Assembly: GCA_002778785.1 (NCBI GenBank)
Contig: PEZS01000001.1
Coordinates: forward strand, 211,552-275,551
Direction of reading: 5' to 3'
DNA: 64,000 nucleotides
From: Bdellovibrionales bacterium CG10_big_fil_rev_8_21_14_0_10_45_34
GTDB lineage: Bacteria > Bdellovibrionota > Bdellovibrionia > Bdellovibrionales > 1-14-0-10-45-34
In this document: piece after piece, positions 15,446 through 24,506 of the stretch
Numbering within the stretch: the stretch's first letter is position 1
Layout of the letters: every line of letters begins with the position of its first letter
Notes under the pieces: model-generated
What the model saw: only the letters and a program-made list of their open reading frames with translations
The model's database searches: none
Told to the model about the DNA's origin: nothing
Position numbers and translations under genes: made by a program

Positions 15446-16255
15446 TTGAAAGTTTCTAAATACGTTACCCTACTCTTCTTCGGGGCTTTGAAATGCCAAA
15501 CCGCCTTTTCTAATCCGTCCATTTATGGATCTTATCACCTAGGTAGGAATTTTAGCTACGACGAGTCCGTGGCCTGGACCGGTGAGAATAGCCAATCATT
15601 CTCAATGGAGAAATTGCTTTCCAGTTATTCCGATCGACGCGTTTTCTATTTCGGAGAAATCCATTCAGACCCGACAGCCAGAGAATTTCTAACGAGAAAC
15701 CTGGCAATATTTAAGAACCACGGATTTTCGACCTTGGTACTTGAATCTTTATCATCAAGTTTACAAGATGATGTAAATAAGTATCTTTATTCGAACGGTA
15801 CTCTTGAACCTATTTCTCAGTACTTAAAGTTTCATTGGGGTTGGAGCCCCGTTCAATATTTAGATTTAATTAAAGAGGCCAAGAGACTAGGTATAAGAAT
15901 TGTCGCAGCTGATACAACTGCCTCGCCAAGTGCTTTTCGAGATCGGCATATGGCGCAAAAAATTGTTGAGGCCATAGAGGAGGATGTGAACAAAGGAAAG
16001 ATTGCCTTTCTGGTCGGTGCCAACCATATAGCTTCGAAATTTCATTTGTCGGAGTTTCAAGCGGATATTCTGTTATATACTCATTCAGTTAAAGTTTTAA
16101 GAATAGAAATGATCGGTGAAGAGTTTAAACTACATCTCCAAAAAGATCTTCTCGAGGGCTTACTTTCAAGTGAAATTAAGGAAGGTCCTATACAAGTAGA
16201 ATTTCCTAAGAGCACATTTTGCGACTTACTGGTTTTTGATAGGCCTCTAAAATAG
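15446..16255 (+). CDS. ChaN-like (heme-binding Cofac_haem_bdg family) exported protein
   Basis: The 269-residue protein starts at TTG with a hydrophobic export signal (YVTLLFFGALKCQTAFS). The body matches the ChaN/PF04187 fold: VFYFGEIHSDPTAREFLT, LVLESLSSS, then GWSPVQYLDLIKEAKRLGIR, RIVAADTTA and AFLVGANHIASKF. In ChaN the protein binds heme at the outer membrane and the family is linked to iron uptake. No lipobox is clear. It follows the HNH gene by about 110 bases and is unlinked to other iron genes here. Confidence 0.72.
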   Translation: MKVSKYVTLLFFGALKCQTAFSNPSIYGSYHLGRNFSYDESVAWTGENSQSFSMEKLLSSYSDRRVFYFGEIHSDPTAREFLTRNLAIFKNHGFSTLVLESLSSSLQDDVNKYLYSNGTLEPISQYLKFHWGWSPVQYLDLIKEAKRLGIRIVAADTTASPSAFRDRHMAQKIVEAIEEDVNKGKIAFLVGANHIASKFHLSEFQADILLYTHSVKVLRIEMIGEEFKLHLQKDLLEGLLSSEIKEGPIQVEFPKSTFCDLLVFDRPLK

Positions 16256-16577
16256 GAATCCAAAGTGACCGACGAAGCAACACGATTGTCGGTTAACTCT
16301 CTGGTTCCGCAAGCCCTTGATGACAAAGCTAATTGTTGACCCCGATCTTGCACATACTCACCCAGGTGGAAGATGTTGAGCAAGTGTCCATCGAAGGTGT
16401 AAGCCGCAGGCTCGCTCTTTCTACGTGAGACTCGCCGGGAAAGTGGATCGCAAGAGCGTAGACTTGCCTGCGGGGACCCCAAAGAAAAAAATCTTTTTCA
16501 AATTCAAATCTAAGATTCGTTTATGCATATCTAAATAAAATGCTACTTTAGATTTGAAGCGCTTAATCAAATGTAAA
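16256..16577. other. gene-free stretch
   Basis: No coding frame or RNA gene is supported. It separates two convergent genes; the sequence has no clear terminator hairpin with a T-run. It may contain old insertion debris. Confidence 0.3.
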
Positions 16578-17609
16578 CTAAACTGACGTAGATCTCTCGG
16601 TTTTATGGCTGCGCTGGAATGGGCCGAGAAAATAAAATAAAGTGGGAACGACAATGATTAAAGCTATCGGCACGACCTGCGCTATCACGTTGAGTGTCGA
16701 TTCAGCAGCCGCGGCTGAGTAGATAGTGATCGTTCGGTCGGGCTCGAGGCGTGAAATGATGATGGCAGGAAGCTGTACCTGAAGCCAGACGAGAAATACA
16801 AGGGAAACTTGAGAGGCTACGGTAAATCGCGCAAACCGCATGCGCTGCCTCTTAAGGGCCTTAAATAGGTATCGAAACAAGAAAAAGGCCATATACAGGG
16901 CAGGCATTGTTCCTGGCTCAGCAAAAATTTCGGCGATGATGCTCGCGCCTGAGAAATGCGCAGACAGTATGACGCCGGATCCGGTTACAGATGAGGATAT
17001 CGCGAACCACTTCACGCGGATGTAAAAGTGGTGTCTTAAAGGAGGGGACTGCGTCTCCCCGATAAGATAAACCGAAGCGATAAGGGCAAAAATGCTGCAG
17101 GCGAAAAGTCCGCTCAGCAAACTTGTCGCAGAAGCCCACGGCCTTATATACAAATCAAAAAACGAATCCCCGGCTGATGGCCAATCTCCCAGATAGGCCG
17201 ATCCTGCCAATACTCCAAACATAAACGGAGTGAGAAAACTGGAAAGGACAAATATCTGATCCGCATGTTGGTCGGCCTTACCAGTGAGTTGATAGCGTTG
17301 CAGAGCGAAGGCCCAGCACCTAAGTGTGACGCCTAGTATGACAAGTATTAGCGGAATCCGGAAGATAACGGATCCTACGTCGTAAGCTGCAGGAAAGCCC
17401 ACAATCAGAATGGTCACGCTCAGAAGGAGCCAAACAAGACTTGATATCCAAATCGGGCCAACGGCCTGGCGGATGAGAACTCGCTGTTCCTCTTTGAGGA
17501 GTTTGCCTTTGAAGGTCGCAAGGATTCCCGTCCCGAAATCCGCGCCGGCAAATAGAACATATAATACGGTTGACGCTGCTAGAAAGAAAAAAACAGTTTC
17601 AACTAACAT
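16578..17609 (-). CDS. cydB: cytochrome bd-type quinol oxidase subunit II, orphan
   Basis: The protein of about 343 residues has eight to nine membrane helices and the CydB N-terminal signature VLYVLFAGADFGTGIL. Other conserved parts are RQAVGPIWISSLVWLLL and RIPLILVILGVTLRCWAF. CydB pairs with CydA, the heme-carrying subunit, in the inner membrane to reduce oxygen with quinol. No cydA is in this window, and upstream DNA is gene-free, so it is an orphan or its partner is elsewhere. Start ATG at 17609 is preferred; a TTG at 17639 is the alternative, neither with a strong ribosome site. Confidence 0.8.
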   Translation of the reverse strand: MLVETVFFFLAASTVLYVLFAGADFGTGILATFKGKLLKEEQRVLIRQAVGPIWISSLVWLLLSVTILIVGFPAAYDVGSVIFRIPLILVILGVTLRCWAFALQRYQLTGKADQHADQIFVLSSFLTPFMFGVLAGSAYLGDWPSAGDSFFDLYIRPWASATSLLSGLFACSIFALIASVYLIGETQSPPLRHHFYIRVKWFAISSSVTGSGVILSAHFSGASIIAEIFAEPGTMPALYMAFFLFRYLFKALKRQRMRFARFTVASQVSLVFLVWLQVQLPAIIISRLEPDRTITIYSAAAAESTLNVIAQVVPIALIIVVPTLFYFLGPFQRSHKTERSTSV

Positions 17610-17822
17610 AATGGAGCTAACCCAACCCAAATCCCGCAATCACGTCTGATGCAAACAAGTGTGAACATGGTCAATTAGAAAGTCTCCTAGGAAATGGTGA
17701 TGCCGCGCCTTGCATAGTGCTTTAAATAATCTATGGCTCACAGCCGGTAGATTTCAATATCAAACAATGGCTAACCGAGCGACTCAATGAAGAGTTGTGC
17801 CTACATGTCGTCCTACAACCCC

Positions 17823-17870
17823 GTAGATTCGATTTCTACGTCGAAAGTGAAAGTGGAGTTTGCGAAGACG
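17823..17870 (+). pseudogene. 48-base fragment of the HNH endonuclease gene
   Basis: It matches 12547-12594 at 44 of 48 positions and also the corresponding part of the copy at 14897-15207. The flanks are unrelated. The surrounding stretch 17610-18028 holds no gene; it lies between cydB and the ClpP-like gene. Confidence 0.65.
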
Positions 17871-18028
17871 TATTTCCAATGTCGATTATCGGCACCCACC
17901 CGATGTTGCATGGAATTGGCGCGTGATGTCGTTTCACGGCACGATGTGCATGTTGGGTGAGGCATCTCCAGATCGCTTTCATTGCAAGTTCCGCCGTTGT
18001 GCTGTACCTGAAAGCCGGGAGGTTATTG

Positions 18029-18697
18029 ATGGTGGCACTGTTAGTGATTCTGGGTTTGTCGTTTAATGCGATTGCTCATGCTGGAATTTGGGTGCGCGTC
18101 AACGACACGACTTTGCGGTTTAGCGGTCAAATTCAAAAAGGCGATTTGGAAAAACTTGAAAACATTTTAAAGCCTGAAGACAAGACTTTGTTTCTTGACT
18201 CAACAGGGGGTGATGCACAGGTCGGCGTTCGTTTGGCGATAAAACTTTTACCAAATAAATTGAACATAGTCGTAGATGGTATTTGTGCATCCTCTTGTGC
18301 CAATTATCTATTCCCTGTTGGGTACAACAAAGAAATTCGAAGAGGGTGGGTTGGCTTTCACGGCAACGTCACTGCTTTCCTTGCCATAGACTGGCAAAAA
18401 GTTGTCGTGAAGTTGAAAGAAGATAAGAATCTCACAGACGAGCAAATCGCTGAATTCCACCAGAGACTTTTAGCCTCGTCGAAACTGGAAGAGGAGCTTT
18501 TTGCAGAATTGGGGGTGAGTCAGACACTTTTCGATAGGACTCAAACACCTGATAAGGGAATGCATAACGATGTCGCCTACTCTTTTTTAGTGCCGAAGCC
18601 CGAGACATTCATCCGATATGGAATTCAAAGGGTAAAAGGATCACAAGATTTGACTTACCGAAACGCAGAATTGGGTCTCAACAATCTTTACGATTAG
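18029..18697 (+). CDS. exported ClpP/SppA-like protein (periplasmic serine protease fold)
   Basis: The start is placed at ATG 18029, seven bases after GGAGG, giving a signal peptide MVALLVILGLSFNAIAHA; a longer frame to 17957 lacks a site. The 222-residue protein has the ClpP-crotonase outline: FSGQIQKGDLEKLENIL, LDSTGGDAQVGVRLA (substrate-binding loop), then GICASSCANYLFPVG with the putative nucleophile Ser in CASSCA, and RRGWVGFHG. Such COG3904-like proteins are found in the periplasm; activity is inferred from fold motifs only. Confidence 0.72.
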   Translation: MVALLVILGLSFNAIAHAGIWVRVNDTTLRFSGQIQKGDLEKLENILKPEDKTLFLDSTGGDAQVGVRLAIKLLPNKLNIVVDGICASSCANYLFPVGYNKEIRRGWVGFHGNVTAFLAIDWQKVVVKLKEDKNLTDEQIAEFHQRLLASSKLEEELFAELGVSQTLFDRTQTPDKGMHNDVAYSFLVPKPETFIRYGIQRVKGSQDLTYRNAELGLNNLYD

Positions 18698-18835
18698 GTT
18701 TTCCGTGGTGCAATAGGTTAGCAAACCCAACGTTGCTATTAAGGCATCGCAGCAGGTCTCACGAGAAACATCGAGCGCATCAAAGCTAAAATGAATCCTA
18801 AATATGTGACCTGTATAGAGTGCCTCGATGAGGGC

Positions 18836-18864
18836 AAAAAAGCCCTCTCCGAAGGGGAGAGGGC
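18836..18864 (-). terminator. rho-independent terminator of the exported protein gene at 18925-19929
   Basis: GCCCTCTCC (18842-18850) pairs with GGAGAGGGC (18856-18864) around a short loop, and six T follow on the minus strand. It lies 60 bases beyond the stop codon. Confidence 0.85.
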
Positions 18865-18924
18865 GAATGCTCTAGCAAAAAATACTCAGAGGATTAAAAG
18901 CCTCGTCGAAGGGTCAACAATGCT

Positions 18925-19929
18925 TTAAGGAATCACAACAGAGCAGTTTAAGAGGCTCTCTGAAGTCGATGTATTTGGGAACGTACTTGAACGCCAGCTC
19001 ATATAGTATCGCGGTGTCTGAAACCCTCTAACGATTTGCCCTTGGAAGTTCCTAACGGCTTCCCATTTTTTTGTGACTGAGAGCACGTCGTCACCTTCAA
19101 AATCTGACTCTGTGACACCAGTAATTCCAAGGTAACTTCCAATCAAGTCTTCACCCTCGACTATAGGAAACTTCTTGGCTTCGTTAAAATCAAATTCAGG
19201 ATTCATCACTGAGAATGTTTTTTTGCTCATGACATAGCTTTTGCCAAGAATCTGGAACTGCAGCATCCAGGAGCCGTCAGATTTTTGAAAGGCCCACATC
19301 ATCGCTCCGCCGCCGACAGTTACACAGGTTAGCGCCTGCTCGGGTAAAGAGTCTTTGATATCAGTCCACTTTGTTGATTGGTCAAAAATGTTGGCGACTA
19401 TGTGCCGAGATTGGCGGGAATTTGTAGCGCCCACCAATCTGTTTGCCGCATACACAGCTTCATGGAGGATCAAAGCTGCTTTACCAGTTTCAGTTAAGCT
19501 GCTCCAAATGTCGCCACTTATAAGAATCATTTTGTCGTTGTAGTAGTTGGCTGCTTGCTCTGCACTACAACCAGCTGGAACAATAACTTCAAAAGAATCG
19601 TCAATAGGAAGAAGCTGTGTCCCTGGCGGGGTGATTCTCATATTCTTCAGAACGATGTCTTTATAAACTTCTACAATTCCTCTTGAATTTGCGGGGATTA
19701 AATCTAGTGCTCTTTTGATTTGAAGATTCATTGGCTCATTCGTTTCTTGAATGTTGAGCCCAAACATCACGCGACCTTCATACAGATCTAAAACCTCAGC
19801 CGATTTAATGGCTCCATTCGTATCACGACAGATGATAGACTTGCCGCCGCCCCCATCGACTCCTCCGGTGCTAGCCTCCGCAAGCGCTCCCAATGCCATC
19901 AATCCAATAAAGAATGCTTTCGATTTCAT
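18925..19929 (-). CDS. exported protein of a Bdellovibrio-type family with HEAVY motif
   Basis: The 334-residue protein has a signal peptide (MKSKAFFIGLMALGALAEAS), a Gly-rich GGVDGGGGKSIICRD start of the mature part, and an AALILHEAVYAANR segment with His156-Glu157. The last resembles the first half of a zinc-protease helix but lacks the second His of HExxH. The following TNSRQSRHIVANIF is also conserved in similar proteins I know from Bdellovibrio relatives. No enzymatic activity is known. It is divergent from the TIGR02147 regulator gene and ends at a strong terminator. Confidence 0.7.
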   Translation of the reverse strand: MKSKAFFIGLMALGALAEASTGGVDGGGGKSIICRDTNGAIKSAEVLDLYEGRVMFGLNIQETNEPMNLQIKRALDLIPANSRGIVEVYKDIVLKNMRITPPGTQLLPIDDSFEVIVPAGCSAEQAANYYNDKMILISGDIWSSLTETGKAALILHEAVYAANRLVGATNSRQSRHIVANIFDQSTKWTDIKDSLPEQALTCVTVGGGAMMWAFQKSDGSWMLQFQILGKSYVMSKKTFSVMNPEFDFNEAKKFPIVEGEDLIGSYLGITGVTESDFEGDDVLSVTKKWEAVRNFQGQIVRGFQTPRYYMSWRSSTFPNTSTSESLLNCSVVIP

Positions 19930-20072
19930 TTTTTCCCACGTTAACTGTTCTCATCATTAAGAACAATATCAGTATCGCCCAGGCGAAACCTGCTCTCTAC
20001 ATCTATAAAATTAATTGTTATCGATAAAATTAGCAATTACGCTAGGTTTATAAACCAAATGTCGAGGCCCCC

Positions 20073-20879
20073 GTGAACGTATTTGACTACCACAACTACA
20101 AGCAATGCATCAATGGCTGGATTTCCGAGCAGAAAGCCGGGGGTCATGGCCAGCTGAGGAAGATGGCTCTTCATTTAGGAGTTAACTCAGTTGTCATGAG
20201 TCAAGTTTTTCGCGGAAGCAGAGACCTCACGCTGGAACAAGCTCTTGGGGTTTCAAACTATATTGGATTTACTGAGTTAGAGAGGGATTATTTTCTGCTG
20301 CTTGTGCAAAAAGAGCGTGCAGGAACCCACGATCTAAAACAGGTTTATAAAAAACAGTTGCAGACCCTCAGTAGCGCGGCACAGAACTTGAAAAACAGAG
20401 TGAAGCACCAAAAGCTGACCGATGAAGACAGAGCAACCTTTTACTCGCAGTGGTACTATAGTGCTATTCGCCTTGGAATATCCATTCCTCACCTCAATAC
20501 GATTAGTGAAATCTCTGAACACCTTGATCTTGAGAGATCGTTAGTCGCGAGAGTTGTCGAGTTTTTGCTTAAGAACAAATTGATAATAGAAAAAAATGGG
20601 CAACTTGAAATGGGTCCACAGGTGACCCACATTGGTCATGATTCACCGTTCGTAAACAGACATCATTCTAACTGGAGGTTGAGAGGTTTGCAGGCAATGG
20701 AAAGGATAGTAGACGACAATTTGTACTACACGGGCCCAATGGCCCTGTCTCAAGCTGCAGCCAGCCAGATACGGAAGTTGCTTGTGGAGCTAGTCGAGAA
20801 ATCCACAAAGATTGCAGCACCTTCTGATTCTGAAACACTTCGATGTTTAAATATAGATTGGTTCGGCGTTTCCAGATAA
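20073..20879 (+). CDS. TIGR02147-family (putative transcriptional regulator) protein
   Basis: The 268-residue protein matches TIGR02147, found mainly in Fibrobacter and Bdellovibrio groups: N-terminal DYHNYKQCINGWISEQK, then MALHLGVNSVVMSQVFRGSR, an HTH-like segment, and LTLEQALGVSNYIGFTELER. The middle holds a second winged-helix-like block (LDLERSLVARVVEFLLKNKL). The start is GTG. The family function is not established. It is divergent from the exported-protein gene at 18925-19929, with 143 bases between, a layout that suggests a local regulator. Confidence 0.82.
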   Translation: MNVFDYHNYKQCINGWISEQKAGGHGQLRKMALHLGVNSVVMSQVFRGSRDLTLEQALGVSNYIGFTELERDYFLLLVQKERAGTHDLKQVYKKQLQTLSSAAQNLKNRVKHQKLTDEDRATFYSQWYYSAIRLGISIPHLNTISEISEHLDLERSLVARVVEFLLKNKLIIEKNGQLEMGPQVTHIGHDSPFVNRHHSNWRLRGLQAMERIVDDNLYYTGPMALSQAAASQIRKLLVELVEKSTKIAAPSDSETLRCLNIDWFGVSR

Positions 20880-21128
20880 CTCTGCAATTAGTAGAATGGC
20901 ACCTTTCTGGTTCTGAAGTAACTTTGATGTCGTATTGATTGGTTCTTAGTTTCACCTGGGCATTCTAGAGAGCTTAAGCCGGGACATTCTGAATTAGATA
21001 ACTTGAAATTTGGGTCTTGGGCGAAGTGATTGAAAGGGCAGAATGCCCCCAACAGATTGGCTTCCCTCGTTATTGTGGAGATCGAAGAGCTTCCGAGTGG
21101 CCTGCGAATTGCTTTTTATAACCCTTAG

Positions 21129-21449
<321 letters not shown>

Positions 21450-21594
21450 ACTTCTTGGAGGCTATAGGTCTGCGGGTCGGTTGAAATTTTGTTGTCAAAA
21501 AAACAAGCAATTGTCTTGCTGAATCCTTCAACTGATCGGATACCAAGAGGGTAGAATTATTCTTCCTTCCAGCAAAAGTGGAAAAAGAGGCAAA

Positions 21595-23547
21595 CTATCT
21601 TAGTCGCGCCACGGTTGGCTGTGCCCCGCAAATCCGAAGATCATTGGGAGCTTGCAGCACTTCCATACTAGTTACAGAAGAAAGATGCGAAGTCGTGGGT
21701 TGAGGGTAAAGAGTCTTCGAAGGTTTTGCCTGAGGATAAAGCGAGGAGCCATTACTTGTTGTGACAATGGGCGAACTAAAATGACCGTTGCTTGGAGTGA
21801 TCCAGTAGCGAGTCTTGTCGTCAACTCCGCTCCAATTGCTGAGCCAAACTTTCGGATCAAAAGGAACAAGCATTTTAGGTCCTTCACTTGTATCAACAAC
21901 GAGCGCGCCCTGCGATTCAGTGCCAACCTGTTGCACCTCAAATGCTGCCCAAAGCAAATTTCGCTGGAACGGGCCTCGAAACTGGTCTCTTAAATCTTTT
22001 GTTGCCACACAGTTCTTTGAGTTGTCTGTGCCTTTTCCGGCATACACGAATCTGTAACTTAAAAGGTCACTGCTGAGCCCACTTCTTGAAGATAGACGAG
22101 ATTTTATTTCTAGCGGGCCAATATGCGGCTCTGTTAATTTTAGCATTACTGCGAGTGCACCCGCTCGCGTAGCCGCAATGGAAGTTCCGCCATATTCCAC
22201 TTCACCGCTTGCGGTGTGAATTATCACAGTTGAAGGTGTGTAGACGTCGGGTTTCTGAAGTTTTTGAGACCGACCACTTAAAGCGAAATCTATCGCTCCA
22301 ACAGTGATGACATCAGGGTGGTCAGCCGGTGCTAGCAAACTTTCTGCAAGTTTTGCTTCTGTAAAACCCATCGGAAAATGCTCCGACATGCACTCGGTAT
22401 TAAGATCTACTTCAAAAGGATTCTTTTGCAGGCGTCTGGTTGCTATAGAAGCTTCGCAAAAATGCAGAGTTGCGCCAGTGCCTTGTACGCGTATTTCTAG
22501 CTGATCTTCTGCGGAAAAGTTATGACTTCGATTTACAGCCTTAATGTAGAACTCGCCAAAAGGGACTTGCGTCTCGATAATTTCTCTCGGGAAAAACGAC
22601 TCATTCGGATTTTCAACAACTCGCCGTTGAACCATTGTGCTGGATGCTAAAAGTATCGGGTCATCGTTGCCACTGATTTGCTCAAAAAGGTACAAATCAA
22701 TATCTTTATCGGTGCCGCGCCGGGAGCTGTTTTCGCTCCAGCTTTTCCAGTCACCCCAAGAAGCAACGATTTTGACTTTACATCCCGCTGTCTCGTCGTT
22801 CGGCTCAGTCTCACTCGGCTGACAACGCAAGATGACCGAGTTATTCGGTCCAGGCAGAGATATCTCGCCTTCGCTGAGGGTTTGAATTTTAAAGCGTGAA
22901 TTCAGCTTGTGAGAGTTGCCCGCAGCCTGTATCCAAGTAATTGACGGATTCGCTCTGAACAAATCGGTCAGTGCATCGTTGTAGATACCAGTGCCATCAA
23001 AATTGTGGCCAATCTCCCAATTGATATTGCTGATAACTAAAGAATTGGTTTCTCTCTTCAAACTTTCGAGTGTCTGCTTCCACTCTGAGAGGTTCTCTAT
23101 TTCAACAAGTGTCAGTGAGATGTTTTTGAGGCCATCAAAGCTATTTAACCAAGGCGATTTTAAAAGTGTTTGAGCCAGTAGCTCCACCATGGCCTCGCCG
23201 TGGAGCTCGTCTGAGAGAACAGATCCAGAGCTGCCCCTCTTAGGAAGGTTCAATGAATGAAATCTATATTTTTTCAAATACTCAGTAGATTGAAAAAGGC
23301 GATCAAGTAAAAACACACGAACCACATGAGACGGTCGCTCGGTTTGGTTTCGGCTTGCTCGAGGGTTAAAGGTTTTAATGCCCATCAACTCATTGGGCTC
23401 AACTTGTTGATAAGGAATGCCAATGTTCATGTTGTAGTGCAGGTCGCGATTGCGAAGTTGGTTGCGAAGTTCTGTCGCCTCAACCTGAAGTATAGAGAAA
23501 AGACCAACTACTGTGCCGGCAGTGAACATCGACAAATTCTTGAACAT
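21595..23547 (-). CDS. exported subtilisin-like (S8) serine protease with inserted domain
   Basis: The 650-residue protein starts with a signal peptide (MFKNLSMFTAGTVVGLFSIL) after GAGGAG. A likely S8 triad is visible: Asp82 in VFLLDRLF, His116 in DELHGEAM and Ser456 in YGGTSIAATRAG, with the oxyanion Asn211 in QAAGNSH. About 180 residues between Asn211 and the serine block form an extra domain with DIDLYLF, resembling pre-peptidase C-terminal or CUB-like beta modules. It is probably periplasmic or extracellular. The downstream neighbour is on the other side of a gap; the gene upstream on the same strand encodes an aromatic-rich secreted protein. Confidence 0.75.
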   Translation of the reverse strand: MFKNLSMFTAGTVVGLFSILQVEATELRNQLRNRDLHYNMNIGIPYQQVEPNELMGIKTFNPRASRNQTERPSHVVRVFLLDRLFQSTEYLKKYRFHSLNLPKRGSSGSVLSDELHGEAMVELLAQTLLKSPWLNSFDGLKNISLTLVEIENLSEWKQTLESLKRETNSLVISNINWEIGHNFDGTGIYNDALTDLFRANPSITWIQAAGNSHKLNSRFKIQTLSEGEISLPGPNNSVILRCQPSETEPNDETAGCKVKIVASWGDWKSWSENSSRRGTDKDIDLYLFEQISGNDDPILLASSTMVQRRVVENPNESFFPREIIETQVPFGEFYIKAVNRSHNFSAEDQLEIRVQGTGATLHFCEASIATRRLQKNPFEVDLNTECMSEHFPMGFTEAKLAESLLAPADHPDVITVGAIDFALSGRSQKLQKPDVYTPSTVIIHTASGEVEYGGTSIAATRAGALAVMLKLTEPHIGPLEIKSRLSSRSGLSSDLLSYRFVYAGKGTDNSKNCVATKDLRDQFRGPFQRNLLWAAFEVQQVGTESQGALVVDTSEGPKMLVPFDPKVWLSNWSGVDDKTRYWITPSNGHFSSPIVTTSNGSSLYPQAKPSKTLYPQPTTSHLSSVTSMEVLQAPNDLRICGAQPTVARLR

Positions 23548-23598
23548 AAAATTTGCTCCTCATAAACCTTCATCTCATGAGTGCCGTGTTGAAAATAT

Positions 23599-24273
23599 CT
23601 AGAACCAACTGCTGCAGAATCCCCAACCCCAAGCACACGAACGGTATACTGGGTAATAGGCAAAACGATAGTTAAAGCCGAAGCCAAAATTCCAGCCCCA
23701 CGCGAAGTAAGGGTTGTAGGCATATGCGTAGGAATATCCTCTGCCCCACCAATTGTTAAACCAACTGGTTTGCGGTTTTGCTTGGTCGAGTTCAGCAGTA
23801 AAAAGAGCCTCTTGTGAACTTTGCGCAAACTTCGCGAAAAGTTCGTTATCTAACTGTAGAGCCTTTAAATCTTGCTTCAGCACCTTTGAATGATCGGCTT
23901 GTTTTAGGATTATGCCGTTGCTGGCTAGATAAAGATTATGTTGGCCAACTTTTTTCAATTGGAATTCGGCTATAGCTGTCTGAATGGAATTTTTAAGGTT
24001 TGAAAGGTGGCTTTTTGATTGCTGGTTAGAGGCATTAGCGTTCGAGGTTTTTGATTCAAAAAACACTTCGAATCCGTTAATTGCGCCGCCCTCAACATGC
24101 TTTTGGATTATAAGGGTCTGCTCCATGGCTAGAGTCGCTTCTGCGAGTGAATCTTGAGAGGGTTGAGTGCTTTGAGCCGACAAAGAAAAAGAAAATAGCA
24201 ACGAAGCGAGCAGAATGAATGAGGTTCTGAAGGCGATTGCTGGCGAGATTGTTTTAGAAATAACCGAAGTCAT
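23599..24273 (-). CDS. secreted protein with aromatic-rich C-terminus
   Basis: The 224-residue product has a signal peptide (hydrophobic core AFRTSFILLASLLFSFSLSA). The middle is helical and charged; the last 55 residues are full of Trp, Tyr, Phe and Gly (for example WFNNWWGRGYSYAYAYNPYF). It may be cell-surface or matrix-associated. It precedes the protease gene by 51 bases on the same strand, so it could be a partner or substrate. Family unknown. Confidence 0.68.
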   Translation of the reverse strand: MTSVISKTISPAIAFRTSFILLASLLFSFSLSAQSTQPSQDSLAEATLAMEQTLIIQKHVEGGAINGFEVFFESKTSNANASNQQSKSHLSNLKNSIQTAIAEFQLKKVGQHNLYLASNGIILKQADHSKVLKQDLKALQLDNELFAKFAQSSQEALFTAELDQAKPQTSWFNNWWGRGYSYAYAYNPYFAWGWNFGFGFNYRFAYYPVYRSCAWGWGFCSSWF

Positions 24274-24506
24274 TTTTGAACTCCTTTTTAAAGAATTTCA
24301 CGGGGTTTCATTAGTGTTAGACCAGACGCGCTACGACGCGTCAAACGTCAGGGCTCGAATTTGTAAAATCTTTGTAGCTCGCAGCGGGCAGGTCATCATC
24401 CAAATGAATCTTGAGAACGCCTAACGAGAACTGAGCCGTACGGGCAGGAGACGGAGCTGATCAGCCACGAGTAAGGAACGCTAGAGGGATATCGCAAGAT
24501 CCGACA

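Noticed and set aside
18791-18928. 45-codon plus-strand frame beginning MNPKYVTCIE
   Set aside because: It contains the strong minus-strand terminator of the neighbouring gene and overlaps that gene's end; no ribosome site is present.
23508-23828. Alternative 106-codon minus frame inside the aromatic-rich protein gene
   Set aside because: It overlaps a gene with a clear signal peptide and has no family match; it is a shadow frame.
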